Positions 23,950 through 33,996 of a DNA stretch of 64,000 bases are shown piece after piece. The DNA is from Piscinibacter aquaticus. GTDB taxonomy: Bacteria > Pseudomonadota > Gammaproteobacteria > Burkholderiales > Burkholderiaceae_C. The DNA lies in assembly GCA_007994965.1 (NCBI GenBank), contig VOPW01000001.1, positions 3,224,001-3,288,000 of the forward strand, read 5' to 3'. The notes beneath the pieces are model-generated. The model was not told where the DNA came from. It searched no databases and saw only the letters and a list, made by a program, of their open reading frames with translations. The position numbers and the translations under genes were made by a program. The first letter of the stretch is position 1; each line of letters starts with the position of its first letter.

Positions 23950-24261
23950 ATGAGCGACGTCCAGACCCGCATCGACGAAATCGTCAAGAACAACCGAGTG
24001 GTGCTCTTCATGAAGGGCACGGCACAGTTTCCGATGTGCGGCTTCTCCGGCCGCGCCGTGCAGATCCTCAAGGCCTGCGGCGTGAACGACCTGAAGACCG
24101 TCAACGTGCTCGAGGACGAAGCCGTGCGCCAGGGCATCAAGGAGTACGCCAACTGGCCGACGATTCCGCAGCTCTACGTGAAGGGGGAATTCGTCGGCGG
24201 CTCGGACATCATGATGGAGATGTACGAGTCGGGCGAGCTGCAGCCGCTGCTGGCCGAATGA
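23950..24261 (+). CDS. grxD: monothiol glutaredoxin Grx4
   Basis: This 103-residue monothiol glutaredoxin carries and delivers [2Fe-2S] clusters with glutathione and often partners BolA proteins. The active site is CGFS in [19 protein letters not shown] before it and [19 protein letters not shown] bind glutathione. The frame is intact. A possible -10, TATAAC, lies 33 bases upstream. The stop overlaps the ubiX ATG (ATGA). Confidence 0.95.
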   Translation: MSDVQTRIDEIVKNNRVVLFMKGTAQFPMCGFSGRAVQILKACGVNDLKTVNVLEDEAVRQGIKEYANWPTIPQLYVKGEFVGGSDIMMEMYESGELQPLLAE

Positions 24262-24835
24262 CGCCGAAGCGGCGCGCGTCGTCGTCGGCATCACCGGCGC
24301 GACGGGCGCCGTCTACGCCGTGAGGCTGCTGCAGCGGCTGCGCGATGCCGGCCGCGAGACGCACCTCGTGGCGAGCCCCGCCGGCGTGCTCAACGTTCAC
24401 CACGAGCTCGGGCTCGATCGACGGGCGCTGGAAGCGCTGGCCGATGTGTCCTATTCGCCGGGCGACGTGGGTGCCGCCATCGCCAGCGGCTCCTTTGCCA
24501 CCGAGGCCATGGTCGTCGCGCCATGCTCGATGAAGTCGCTCGCCGCGATCGCGCACGGCATGGCCGACAACCTGCTGACCCGCGCCGCCGACGTGACGCT
24601 GAAGGAACGGCGTCGCCTCGTGCTGATGGTGCGCGAGACGCCCTTCAACCTGGCGCACCTGCGCAACATGACCGCCGCCACCGAGATGGGCGCCGTGGTG
24701 TTCCCACCTTTGCCGGCCTTCTACCACCGGCCCGCCAGCATCGATGAACTGGTGAACGACAGCGTCGAGCGGGTGCTCGCGCTGCTCGGTGTCGGCGAGG
24801 CGGTGCCGAAGTCCTGGGGCGGTCTCGGCGGCTGA
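24258..24835 (+). CDS. ubiX: flavin prenyltransferase UbiX (frameshifted near 24278)
   Basis: UbiX prenylates FMN to give the cofactor of the UbiD decarboxylase in ubiquinone synthesis. The first codons MTPKRR lie in one frame; after a missing base near 24278 the Rossmann start [18 protein letters not shown] follows. Further on are [36 protein letters not shown] and [20 protein letters not shown], all typical. Its last 115 bases overlap the annotated end of the convergent lytic transglycosylase gene. Confidence 0.92.
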
Positions 24836-25461
24836 GCCGATTCAGCCATCGGGTGCAGCCAGGCCTTGCGCGCGCCGAACACCGCATTCGGATACTGAGG
24901 CCGGCCACGGCTGCCGTTGTAGCGGCCGAGAGCCATGAACAGATCGCCACGCTCCACGTCCAGGTAGTGGCGCAGGATCACGCAGCCGAAGCGCAGGTTG
25001 GTCTGCATGTGGAACAGGCTGGCCGGGTCGCCATCGCCAATCAGCCGCGTCCAGAAGGGCATCACCTGCATGTAGCCACGCGCACCGGCCGAGCTGATCG
25101 CATATTTGCGAAAGCCACTCTCCACCTGCACCGGGCCGAGCACCAGCGCCGGCTCCAGGCCCGCCCGCTTGCTTTCGTACCAGAGGGTCTCGAGAAACTC
25201 GACCCGCGTGATGTGCTCGGCCTTGCGCCGCTGCAGGCGCGTGCTGGTGTCGCCCAGCCAGCGCAAATAGGCCAGCCGCGCTTCGATGGTGTCGAAGGCG
25301 GGCTTCGGCGGTGCACTGTTGGCGATGGCCGCAGACAACGCACCGCGCACCGAGTCGGCCAGCGGCTCTTCGACCTGCGCACCGGCACGCGCGACGCGCG
25401 GCGCCAGCGACATGAGCGGAGCCAGCACGCCGGCCGTCAACAGCCGGCGCCGCATGCTCAT
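24721..25461 (-). CDS. soluble lytic murein transglycosylase family protein
   Basis: The 246-residue product has a signal-like N-terminus [26 protein letters not shown] and an SLT domain (goose-lysozyme fold) with the catalytic Glu in VESGF, then [15 protein letters not shown] and ALGRYNGS. It would cleave the MurNAc-GlcNAc bond in the periplasm, forming anhydromuropeptides that AmpD (at 9.8 kb) later recycles. The last 45 residues are Pro/Ser/Thr-rich and antisense to ubiX, so the true stop may have been lost to an indel near 24840. The ATG overlaps the proS stop. Confidence 0.85.
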   Translation of the reverse strand: MSMRRRLLTAGVLAPLMSLAPRVARAGAQVEEPLADSVRGALSAAIANSAPPKPAFDTIEARLAYLRWLGDTSTRLQRRKAEHITRVEFLETLWYESKRAGLEPALVLGPVQVESGFRKYAISSAGARGYMQVMPFWTRLIGDGDPASLFHMQTNLRFGCVILRHYLDVERGDLFMALGRYNGSRGRPQYPNAVFGARKAWLHPMAESAQPPRPPQDFGTASPTPSSASTRSTLSFTSSSMLAGRW

Positions 25462-27203
25462 CGTCCGAGCACGCCCTTCAGGTGGGCGGTCACCTCGCCC
25501 GCCGCCAGCGGCGTGGCCTGAGTGTCGGTGCGGCCCTGGTACTCGACGCGGCCCTCCTTGAGACCACGATCGGAGACCACGACGCGATGCGGAATGCCGA
25601 TCAGTTCCCAGTCGGCGAACATCGCGCCGGGACGCTCGCCGCGGTCGTCGAGCATCACGTCGATGCCCAGCGCAGCGAGTTCGTCGTGCAGCCGGTCGGC
25701 GGCGGCCTTCACGTCGGCACTGCGGTCGTAGCCGATCGGGCAGACGACTACCGTGAACGGCGCCATCGCATCCGGCCACACGATGCCGCGCTCGTCATGG
25801 CCCTGCTCGATCGCCGCGCCGAGGATGCGCGTGACGCCGATGCCGTAGCAGCCCATCTGCATCAACTGCGGCTTGCCGCTCGTCGAGGTAGGTGGCGCTC
25901 ATCGCCAGGCTGTACTTGGTGCCGAGGAAGAACACATGGCCGACCTCGATGCCACGCTGGATGGCGAGCACGCCCTTGCCGTCGGGCGACGGTTCACCCT
26001 CGACGACGTTGCGGATGTCGGCGACCACATCGGGCTCGGGCAGGTCGCGTCCCCAATTCACGCCGGTGTAGTGGAAGTCGGCATCGTTGGCGCCGCAGAC
26101 GAAGTCGCTCATCGCGGCCACGGTGCGGTCGGCGACCACCTTGACGGCCTTGGTCGTTCCGATCGGTCCGAGGTAGCCGGGCTTGCAGCCAAAGTGGCTT
26201 TCGATTTCTGCCACCGTCGCGAAGCGGAAGCCGTGTTTCAGGCCTGGCAGCTTGCCCGCTTTCACCTCGTTGAGCTGATGATCACCGCGCACCAGCAGCA
26301 GCCAGACGGTCGACTTGACCACGTCGCCCCCGCAGGGCTGCGTTCGTCAGTGGCCAGCACCAGCGACTTCACCGTGCGCTGCAGCGGCAGGCCGAGCAGC
26401 GCCGCGACGTCTTCGCAGGTGCTCTTGCCCGGCGTCGGCGTCTTGTGCAGCGGCTGCGTGGCCGCACCACGGGGCACCTTCGGCGCCAGCGCCTCGGCCA
26501 GCTCGATATTGGCCGCGTAGTCGGAATCGGGGCAATAGACGATCGCATCCTCGCCGGTATCGGCGATCACCTGGAACTCGTGCGATCGATCACCGCCGAT
26601 GGCGCCGGTGTCCGCTGCCACCGCGCGGAAACGCAGCCCGAGCCGCTCGAAGATGCGCACGTAGGCGTCGTACATCTGCTGGTAGCTGCGGCCCGCGCCT
26701 TCGACGTCACGATCGAACGAATACGCATCCTTCATCGTGAACTCGCGGCCACGCATCACGCCGAAACGCGGGCGCCGCTCGTCACGGAACTTCGTCTGGA
26801 TGTGATAGAAATTCTTCGGCAGCGCGCGGTAGCTGCGAAGCTCCTGGCGCGCGATGTCGGTGATGACCTCTTCCGACGTTGGCTGGATGATGAAGTCGCG
26901 CTCGTGTCGATCCTTCACGCGCAGCAACTCGGGGCCCATCTTCTCGAAGCGCCCGGTCTCCTGCCACAGCTCCGCCGGCTGCACCACCGGCATCAGCAGT
27001 TCCACGGCACCGGCGCGGTTCATCTCCTCGCGGATGATCTGCTCGACCTTGCGGATCACGCGCAGGCCCATCGGCATGTAGTTGTAGATGCCCGCGCCGA
27101 GCCGCTTGATGAGGCCGGCGCGCATCATCAGCTTGTGGCTCACGACCTCGGCGTCCGCCGGTGCTTCCTTCAACGTGGAGACGAAGAACTGGGTGGCTTT
27201 CAT
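25458..27203 (-). CDS. proS: prolyl-tRNA synthetase (two frameshifts)
   Basis: ProS charges tRNA-Pro. It is the bacterial long form with an inserted editing domain that hydrolyses Ala-tRNA-Pro (residues about 230-390, containing [19 protein letters not shown] and [17 protein letters not shown]). Class II motifs are present: [21 protein letters not shown] (motif 2 region, shown as separate blocks), [16 protein letters not shown] (motif 3) and the anticodon-binding domain with [17 protein letters not shown]. Breaks lie near 26335 (a G run) and 25872. ATG at 27203 gives [15 protein letters not shown]. It diverges from rppH. Confidence 0.95.
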
Positions 27204-27301
27204 GGGGGCGGCACCGGTCGGGGAATGCGGGAAACCCAAGGGGTTGAAGCCCGTCATGCCGATGCAATAATGATTTGAACTAGCAGAATTCGGGGTTGAT
27301 T

Positions 27302-27889
27302 ATGCTCGACCGTGAGGGGTTCAGACCCAACGTCGGCATCATCCTGCTCAACCACAAGAACCAGGTTTTCTGGGGCAAGCGTATACGGACCCACTCCTGG
27401 CAGTTCCCGCAAGGGGGCATCAAGCACGGCGAGACGCCTGAGCAGGCGATGTTCCGCGAGCTCCATGAAGAGGTGGGGCTCAGACCCGAGCATGTGCGCA
27501 TCGTCGCGCGCACGCGCGACTGGTTGCGCTACGAGGTGCCCGAACACTACATCCGCCGCGATGCTCGCGGACACTACAAGGGCCAGAAGCAGATCTGGTT
27601 CCTGCTGCAGCTCACTGGCCGCGACAGCGACATGAACCTGCGCGCCACCGACCATCCGGAGTTCGATGCCCGGCGCTGGAACGACTACTGGGTGCCGCTC
27701 GAAGTGGTGATCGACTTCAAGCGCGGCGTCTACCAGATGGCACTGACCGAGTTGGCGCGCTTCCTTCCCCGCGCGCATCACCAAAACCGCTACCTGCGCT
27801 CGGGACTGCGGCCTCACCATCGGCCGGAAGAGCCGCGCCCGGACGACATCCCGGGCCCCGACGAAACCGCGGAGTCCCGCGAGGACTGA
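27302..27889 (+). CDS. rppH: RNA 5'-pyrophosphohydrolase RppH
   Basis: RppH removes pyrophosphate from triphosphorylated mRNA 5' ends and so triggers RNase E decay. The intact 195-residue protein carries the Nudix box [18 protein letters not shown], preceded by [10 protein letters not shown], and the family residues GQKQIWFLL. The last 40 residues are a Pro/Arg/Asp-rich tail. ATG at 27302 gives [15 protein letters not shown], the standard N-terminus. It faces away from proS, an arrangement conserved in betaproteobacteria, and converges on proB. Confidence 0.96.
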   Translation: MLDREGFRPNVGIILLNHKNQVFWGKRIRTHSWQFPQGGIKHGETPEQAMFRELHEEVGLRPEHVRIVARTRDWLRYEVPEHYIRRDARGHYKGQKQIWFLLQLTGRDSDMNLRATDHPEFDARRWNDYWVPLEVVIDFKRGVYQMALTELARFLPRAHHQNRYLRSGLRPHHRPEEPRPDDIPGPDETAESRED

Positions 27890-27908
27890 CTCTCCTTGCT
27901 GCCTCGGC

Positions 27909-29026
27909 TCAGACGAGCACGAGGTTGTCGCGATGGATCATCTCCGGCTCGGCGCTGTAGCCGAGCAGCCGCTCGAAATCGCTCGAGGGCTTGCGCGCAA
28001 TGAGGCGTGACTCGGCGCTGCTGTAGTTGGCCAGACCCCGGGCAATCTCGCGGCCGTCGGAGGTCCGTACGGCAATCACGTCGCCGCGATGGAACTCGCC
28101 CTGCACATCGATCACGCCGATCGGCAGCAGGCTCTTGCCCTCGGCGCTGACCTTGACCGCCGCGCCGGCATCGACGATCACGGCGCCGCGCAGCTGCAGG
28201 TGATCGGCCATCCACTGCTTGCGTGCCGCCTGTTTCGGTGTGGCAGCCAGCAGCGCTGTGCCGATGGCCTCCCGCGCGCCGGGCGCAGCAGAACATCCGG
28301 CTCGCGGCCCCAGGCGATGACGGTGCTGGCGCCGCTTCCGGCGGCTCGCTTGGCGGCCAGGATCTTGGTCAGCATGCCCCCGCGGCCGATGCTGGAGCCG
28401 GCACCGCCAGCCATGCGCTCCAGTTCGGGGTCGCCGGCTCGCGCCTGCTGCACGAGGCTGGCCGCCGGATCCTTGCGCGGATCGGCGGTGTACAGGCCTC
28501 GCTGATCGGTCAGGATCACCAGCGCATCGGCCTCGATCAGGTTGGCCACCAGGGCGCCGAGCGTGTCGTTGTCGCCGAACTTGATCTCGTCATTGACCAC
28601 CGTGTCGTTCTCGTTGATCACCGGCAGCACGTTCAGCGAGAGCAACGTCAACAGCGTCGAGCGCGCATTGAGATATCGCTCACGATCGGCCGGTCGGCAT
28701 GCGTCAACAACACCTGTGCGCTGCCCATGCCTTGTTCGCGCAGCTTGGACTCGTAGATCTGTGCGAGACCCATCTGCCCGACTGCGGCTGCCGCCTGGAG
28801 TTCGTGCACCTCCTTCGGCCGCACCGCCCAGCCGAGCCGCTTCATGCCCTCGGCGATGGCGCCACTCGAAACCATCACGAGCTCGCGTCCCTCGCGCGCA
28901 AGCGTCGCCATCTGGCGGCACCAGTCGCCGATCGCACGGGCATCGACACCGCGCCCCTCATCGGTGACCAGGCTGGATCCGACCTTGACGACGATGCGCT
29001 GCGCACCCGCCAGCGCCTCGGCTCAT
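27909..29026 (-). CDS. proB: glutamate 5-kinase ProB (at least three frameshifts)
   Basis: ProB phosphorylates glutamate in the first step of proline synthesis and is feedback-inhibited by proline. The amino-acid-kinase domain shows [51 protein letters not shown] and [13 protein letters not shown]; a C-terminal PUA domain has [13 protein letters not shown] and [12 protein letters not shown]. Breaks lie just after the ATG (one extra base near 29015), near 28690 (missing T in GACCTGGCC) and near 28280. It follows obgE, probably with an ATGA overlap. Confidence 0.92.
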
Positions 29027-30097
29027 GAAGCGTTCTCCGGATCTCCTCCGGCGTGAAGCGCGGATCAGGATCATCGGGCGTGACGTTGCGCAGCTTGGCG
29101 ACGTGCTCGTAGACGGCACGCACGAGCGGTTCACACCCCTCACGCGTCAGCGCGGAGATTTCGAAGACCGGGCCCTTCCAGCGGAATCGGCGGACGAAGT
29201 CACGCACGCGCGCGGCGCGCTCCTCCTGCGGCACCATGTCGAGCTTGTTGAGCACGAGCCAGCGCGGCTTGCCGTGCAGCGCTGCGTCGTACTTCTTCAG
29301 TTCCGCCACGATTGCACGAGCCTGGGCCACCGGATCCACTGCTTCATCGAACGGCGCCAGATCCACGACGTGCAGCAGAAGATGCGTGCGCTGCAGGTGC
29401 CGAAGGAAGTAGTGACCGAGCCCCGCGCCCTCCGACGCGCCTTCGATCAGGCCGGGGACGTCGGCCACCACGAAGCTCTGCTCCGGGCCGACGCGCACGA
29501 CGCCGAGGTTGGGATGCAGCGTCGTGAATGGATAGTCGGCGATCTTCGGCCGCGCATTGAGATCGCCGCGATCAGCGTCGACTTGCCCGCATTGGGCATG
29601 CCGAGCAAGCCCACGTCGGCCAGCACGCGCAGTTCCAGTTTCAGCTTGCGCTGCTCGCCCGGCCAGCCAGGCGTCTTCTGGCGCGGCGCCCGGTTCGTGC
29701 TGCTCTTGAAATGAAGGTTGCCGAAACCGCCGTCGCCGCCCTTGGCCAGCAGCACCTTCTCGCCGGGCACGAGGAGTTCGGCGATCACCTCGCCGCTGTC
29801 GATGTCGGTGATGATGGTGCCCATGGGCATGCGCAGGACGATGTCGTCCGCCGCGGCGCCGTACTGGTCGGAGCCTCGGCCGGCCTCGCCGTTGCGCGCC
29901 TCGTGGCGCCTGGCGTAGCGGAAGTCGATCAGGGTGTTGAGATTGCGATCACCCACGGCGAACACGCTGCCGCCGCGCCCGCCGTCACCCCCGTCAGGCC
30001 CGCCGAAGGGAATGAACTTCTCGCGGCGGAAGCTCGCGCAACCGTTGCCGCCATTGCCGGCAATCACATCGATGGTGGCTTCGTCGACGAACTTCAT
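29023..30097 (-). CDS. obgE: GTPase ObgE/CgtA (frameshifted; C-terminus uncertain)
   Basis: Obg is an essential ribosome-associated GTPase involved in 50S maturation and the stringent response. The Gly-rich Obg fold starts [19 protein letters not shown]; the G domain has [41 protein letters not shown] and ISALTREG. One base is missing near 29560 (before [15 protein letters not shown] residues). The frame after that runs past the proB start; a second break near 29040 would let it end in the TGA that overlaps the proB ATG, the style of many junctions here. The C-terminal tail after DPDPRF is variable in the family. Confidence 0.93.
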
Positions 30098-30140
30098 GGT
30101 GCAAACCTGTGGACCGAATGTTAGTGCGGCCCGAAAACGA

Positions 30141-30166
30141 CGAAGCCCCGGCGAGCCGGGGCTTCG
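30141..30166 (-). terminator. hairpin terminator between rpmA and obgE
   Basis: On the minus strand a perfect 11-pair stem (CGAAGCCCCGG / CCGGGGCTTCG) closes a four-base loop and is followed by TCGTTTTC. It lies 30 bases after the rpmA stop. The T tract is short, so part of the transcription may continue into obgE. Confidence 0.75.
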
Positions 30167-30196
30167 CTGAGCGGGTCGCTGGTGCGACCGCCTTCG

Positions 30197-30454
30197 TCAG
30201 GCGCCGACGACGCTGACCGTATGGCGATTCAGCGGGCCCTTGACGGCGAACTTCACTTCGCCATCGACCAGCGCATACAGCGTGTGGTCCTTGCCCACGC
30301 CGACGTTGGTGCCGGCATGGAACTTGGTGCCACGCTGGCGGACGATGATCGAGCCTGCCGGAACCGTCTGGCCGCCGTAGACCTTGACGCCGAGCATCTT
30401 CGGCTTCGAATCACGGCCGTTTCGGGTGGAACCGCCGCCCTTTTTCTGTGCCAT
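30197..30454 (-). CDS. rpmA: 50S ribosomal protein L27
   Basis: L27 lies at the peptidyl-transferase centre of the 50S subunit. The 85-residue protein is intact and of standard length: [16 protein letters not shown], then [26 protein letters not shown] and [12 protein letters not shown]. It follows rplU by 32 bases in the conserved rplU-rpmA-obgE order. Confidence 0.98.
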   Translation of the reverse strand: MAQKKGGGSTRNGRDSKPKMLGVKVYGGQTVPAGSIIVRQRGTKFHAGTNVGVGKDHTLYALVDGEVKFAVKGPLNRHTVSVVGA

Positions 30455-30486
30455 GTTCTGACTCCTTGTGGTGAGTGGCTGTCAGC

Positions 30487-30796
30487 TCAGGCGTTGACCG
30501 CGCCGATCTGCAGTTCCGTGAAAGCTCGGCGATGCCCGCCGTGCTTCTGATAGTGCTTGCGGCGACGCATCTTGAAGATGCGCACTTTGTCGTGCTTGCC
30601 GTGTGCCACGACCGTGGCTTTCACGCTGGCACCCGCCACCAAGGAGTCCCGACTTTCAGATCGGCGCCGTTTCCGACAGCCAGCACCCGGTCGATCGTGA
30701 TCTCTTGGCCAACGTCCGCAGCAATCTGTTCTACCTTGATCTTTTCGCCGGCGGCAACGCGATACTGCTTGCCTCCGGTTTTATGACCGCGTACAT
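30487..30796 (-). CDS. rplU: 50S ribosomal protein L21 (frameshifted near 30648)
   Basis: L21 is a 50S protein of about 103 residues. The first part reads [38 protein letters not shown] and GNGADLKVG; after a missing base near 30648 it continues [38 protein letters not shown] and ends ELQIGAVNA. No single frame covers the gene, so automatic callers would miss it. A GAAAGGG site precedes the ATG at 30796. It is the first gene of rplU-rpmA-obgE-proB. Confidence 0.93.
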
Positions 30797-30864
30797 ATCA
30801 GCCCTTTCTGGATGATCTCGGACGCAAGAACGGCCCGAGCCCTTCGACTGGCGAAGAGCCCGCG

Positions 30865-30873
30865 AGTATAGCA
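30865..30873 (-). promoter_or_regulatory. extended -10 promoter of rplU-rpmA
   Basis: The minus strand reads TGCTATACT, an extended -10 (TG-n-TATACT), followed by CGCGGGCTC, the same discriminator as at tRNA-Met. It lies about 70 bases before the rplU start codon. A good -35 is absent, which fits an extended -10 promoter. Confidence 0.65.
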
Positions 30874-30943
30874 TGCCGTCGCCGCAGGGGAGGGTGGAAT
30901 GGGGGCGCCTCGCTCCAGACCGAGACGGCCGCCAAGCCGTTTC

Positions 30944-30949
30944 TATAAT
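30944..30949 (+). promoter_or_regulatory. -10 element of ispB
   Basis: A consensus TATAAT ends only two bases before an ATG (30952), too close for that codon to lie within the transcript. It therefore favours the in-frame GTG at 30973 as the ispB start. No strong -35 is visible. Confidence 0.55.
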
Positions 30950-30972
30950 CGATGCGCCTTGAAGAGCTGCAC

Positions 30973-31932
30973 GTGCACAACTCCACGCCCACCGCTGCTG
31001 TCCATCCCACCGCTGCCGCGCAGCTGATTGCAGCGGACATGCGAGAGGTAGACAGCGTCATCCGCCGCCGGCTGGCGTCGGAAGTGGTTCTGATCAATCA
31101 GATCGCGGAGTACATCATCGGCGCAGGCGGCAAGCGCATGCGACCGATGCTGGTGATCATGTTCGCGAGGGCCTTGGGCTTTCGCGGGCCGGAGCAACAC
31201 GAGCTGGCCGCCACGGTGGAGTTCATCCATACCGCCACCTTGCTGCACGACGACGTCGTGGACGAATCGTCGTTGCGCCGTGGCCGCGCCACGGCCAATG
31301 CGCTGTTCGGCAACGCGGCGAGTGTCCTGGTCGGCGACTTCCTCTACTCACGGGCCTTCCAGATGATGGTCTCCGTGAACCGCATGCGTGTGCTGGAAGT
31401 GCTGGCTGACGCGACGAACGTCATCGCGGAGGGCGAAGTCCTCCAGCTGATGAACATGCACGACCCAGACATCGCCGTGGCCGACTACCTGCGCGTCATT
31501 CGCTTCAAGACGGCGAAGCTGTTCGAGGCCAGCGCCCGGTTGGGTGCCGTGCTGGCGGAAGCGCCCCGGCCGATCGAGGAGGCCTGCGCCTCTTACGGAC
31601 GATCGCTGGGCACGGCCTTCCAATTGGTGGACGACCTGCTCGACTACGAAGGCAACACCTCGGAACTCGGCAAGAACGTCGGCGACGACCTTCGCGAGGG
31701 AAAACCGACGCTGCCGTTGCTCATCGCGATGGAGCGCGGCAGCGCCGAGGAGCGTTCGCTGATCCGCCACGCCATCGAGCACGGCGAGGTGGCGCGGCTG
31801 GCCGACATCGTGGAGATCGTGCGCCGCACCGGTGCGATTGCGGCCACACGCGATGCCGCTCGCCGCGAGGCAGACTTGGCCGCCGCACAACTCGACAGCG
31901 TGCCGGCCTCGAGTACCGCGAAGCTCTGCTAG
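30973..31932 (+). CDS. ispB: octaprenyl diphosphate synthase IspB
   Basis: IspB is a trans-long-chain prenyl diphosphate synthase that makes the ubiquinone side chain. The frame is intact. The first Asp-rich motif is in LLHDDVVDESSLRRG, the second in FQLVDDLLDYEG; GGKRMRPML and GEVLQLMN are also typical. GTG at 30973, preceded by GAAGAG, is preferred over the ATG at 30952 because a consensus -10 stands directly before that ATG. It diverges from rplU, a conserved arrangement. Confidence 0.93.
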   Translation: MHNSTPTAAVHPTAAAQLIAADMREVDSVIRRRLASEVVLINQIAEYIIGAGGKRMRPMLVIMFARALGFRGPEQHELAATVEFIHTATLLHDDVVDESSLRRGRATANALFGNAASVLVGDFLYSRAFQMMVSVNRMRVLEVLADATNVIAEGEVLQLMNMHDPDIAVADYLRVIRFKTAKLFEASARLGAVLAEAPRPIEEACASYGRSLGTAFQLVDDLLDYEGNTSELGKNVGDDLREGKPTLPLLIAMERGSAEERSLIRHAIEHGEVARLADIVEIVRRTGAIAATRDAARREADLAAAQLDSVPASSTAKLC

Positions 31933-32008
31933 AATTCTGTGCTCGGTCGGTGGAGCGCTCGTCCTAGAGCGCCGCACGATGCGATGTTCTCGACATCGCG
32001 GCCGGAAT

Positions 32009-32084
32009 CGGGGTGTAGCTTAGCTGGTAGAGCGCTACGTTCGGGACGTAGAGGCCGGAGGTTCGAATCCTCTCACCCCGACCA
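32009..32084 (+). tRNA. tRNA-Pro (anticodon CGG)
   Basis: The acceptor CGGGGTG pairs with CACCCCG, the D arm is GCTT..GAGC-type, the anticodon stem CTACG/CGTAG encloses the loop TTCGGGA (anticodon CGG), and the T arm encloses TTCGAAT; CCA is encoded. A TAGAAT -10 lies at about 31928-31933, inside the ispB stop region. Confidence 0.95.
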
Positions 32085-32238
32085 GTCTTCCTTCTCCATC
32101 GCGCATCAATTTGTTGCATCTTGCGCGATGCACAGTCGGGAATTGTTGGCTTCGCCCCGGCCTCCTCTCGTTTACAGTGCCCGACGGATCAGCGATCATG
32201 ATCCGCTACCACTCACTTACACGGCACTCGTCATCCAC

Positions 32239-33953
32239 GTGGACACCTTGGCTGAAGCACCCCAGTCGGCGCTTTCCGGCGTAGCCCGGGTCCTCGTCCA
32301 TGCAGGCCGCCTGAACGCGAAGACGGCCGAGGAACTCGTGAAGAGTTCACGCGAGAAGAAGGCCAGTTTCATCGCGTCGGTGATCGGCGCCGGTGCGGTG
32401 GCGCCGGCCGATCTCGCGCACACGCTCTCGAGCGCACTGGCGCTGCCGCTGCTGGATCTGTCGTCGGTCGACGTCCAGAAGCTGCCCAAGAACGTGATCG
32501 ATGCCAAGCTTGCCCTGCAGTACCGTGTGGTGGTGCTGGGCAAGCGCGGCAATCGGCTGTTCATCGGTGGCGCGGACCCCACCGACCAGGAAGCGGTCGA
32601 GCGGATCAAGTTCGCCACCCAGTTGTCGCCGGAGTGGGTCATCGTCGAGCACGACAAGCTGGCCAAGCTGCTCGAGACGACAGGGGCTTCCGCCGCCGAG
32701 GCGCTCGAATCGCTGTCGTCGGGCGACTTCGAGTTCGACGTCACCGACGACGTCACCACGCCGCAGGAGGCCGAAGCGCCATCCGACGTGGAAGACGCGC
32801 CGGTCGTGCGCTTCCTGCAGAAGATGCTCGTCGACGCGATCAACGCACGCGCATCCGACCTGCACTTCGAGCCCTACGAATACCACTACCGCGTGCGATT
32901 CCGCGTCGATGGCGAATTGCGCGAGATCACGCAGCCGCCCATTGCCATCAAGGACAAGCTGGCGTCCCGTATCAAGGTGATCTCACGGCTGGACATTGCC
33001 GAGAAGCGCGTCCCGCAAGACGGCCGGATGAAGCTCAAGTTCGGCAACAAGGCGATCGACTTCCGGGTCAGCACGCTGCCGACGCTGTTCGGCGAGAAGA
33101 TCGTGATCCGTATCCTCGACCCGTCGAGTGCGAAGCTGGGCATCGACGCGCTGGGCTACGAGAAGATCGAGAAGGACCGCCTGATGAAGGCGATCCAGCG
33201 GCCTTACGGCATGGTGCTCGTCACCGGCCCCACCGGCTCGGGCAAGACCGTGTCGCTCTACACGTGCCTGAATATCCTCAACCAGCCGGGCGTCAACATC
33301 TCGACCGTCGAAGACCCGGCGGAAATCAACCTGCCCGGCATCAACCAGGTCAACGTCAACGACAAGGCGGGGCTCACGTTCGCCGCGGCCCTGAAGTCAT
33401 TCCTCCGCCAGGATCCCGACGTGATCATGGTGGGTGAAATCCGTGACCTCGAAACGGCGGACATCGCGATCAAGGCGGCCCAGACCGGCCACATGGTCAT
33501 GTCGACGCTGCACACCAACGACGCACCGACCACGCTCACGCGACTGCTCAACATGGGCGTGGCGCCGTTCAACATCGCCTCGGCGGTACTGCTGATCACG
33601 GCGCAGCGGCTGGCCCGCAAGCTGTGCGAGAACTGCAAGGCGCCGGCCGATTACCCCCGCGAAGCCATGCTGAAGGCAGGCTTCAAGGAGACCGATCTGG
33701 ACGGCAGCTGGAAGCCATACCGGGCGGTCGGTTGCTCCGCCTGCAGCAACGGCTACAAGGGCCGCGTCGGCATCTACCGGTGATGCCGATCAGCGAGGAG
33801 ATCCAGCGGCTGATCCTCGCCGAAGGCACGGCAATGGATCTGGCCGCACAGGCGCAGAAGGAAGGCGTGCGGGATCTGCGCCAATCGGGGCTCATCAAGG
33901 TCCGCGGCGGCATGACGACGCTGGAAGAAGTGATCTCGGTGACCAACGAGTAA
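32239..33953 (+). CDS. pilB: type IV pilus extension ATPase PilB (frameshifted near 33780)
   Basis: PilB is the hexameric ATPase that drives pilus polymerisation. An N-terminal MshEN-type domain (VARVLVHAGRLNAKTAEELV) precedes the ATPase core: Walker A GPTGSGKTVSLYT, the Asp box TVEDPAEINLPG, Walker B MVGEIRDLETADIA and the His box STLHTNDAPTTL. Two cysteine pairs (CENC and CSAC) form the zinc site. The frame breaks near 33780, just after GRVGIYR, and resumes at MPISEEIQRLIL, ending EEVISVTNE. GTG at 32239 (DTLAEAPQSALSG) is taken as start; family N-termini match from there. Confidence 0.95.
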
Positions 33954-33996
33954 GACTGTCAATCGAAGGGCAGGAGCACCGTCTCCTGGAACGACC

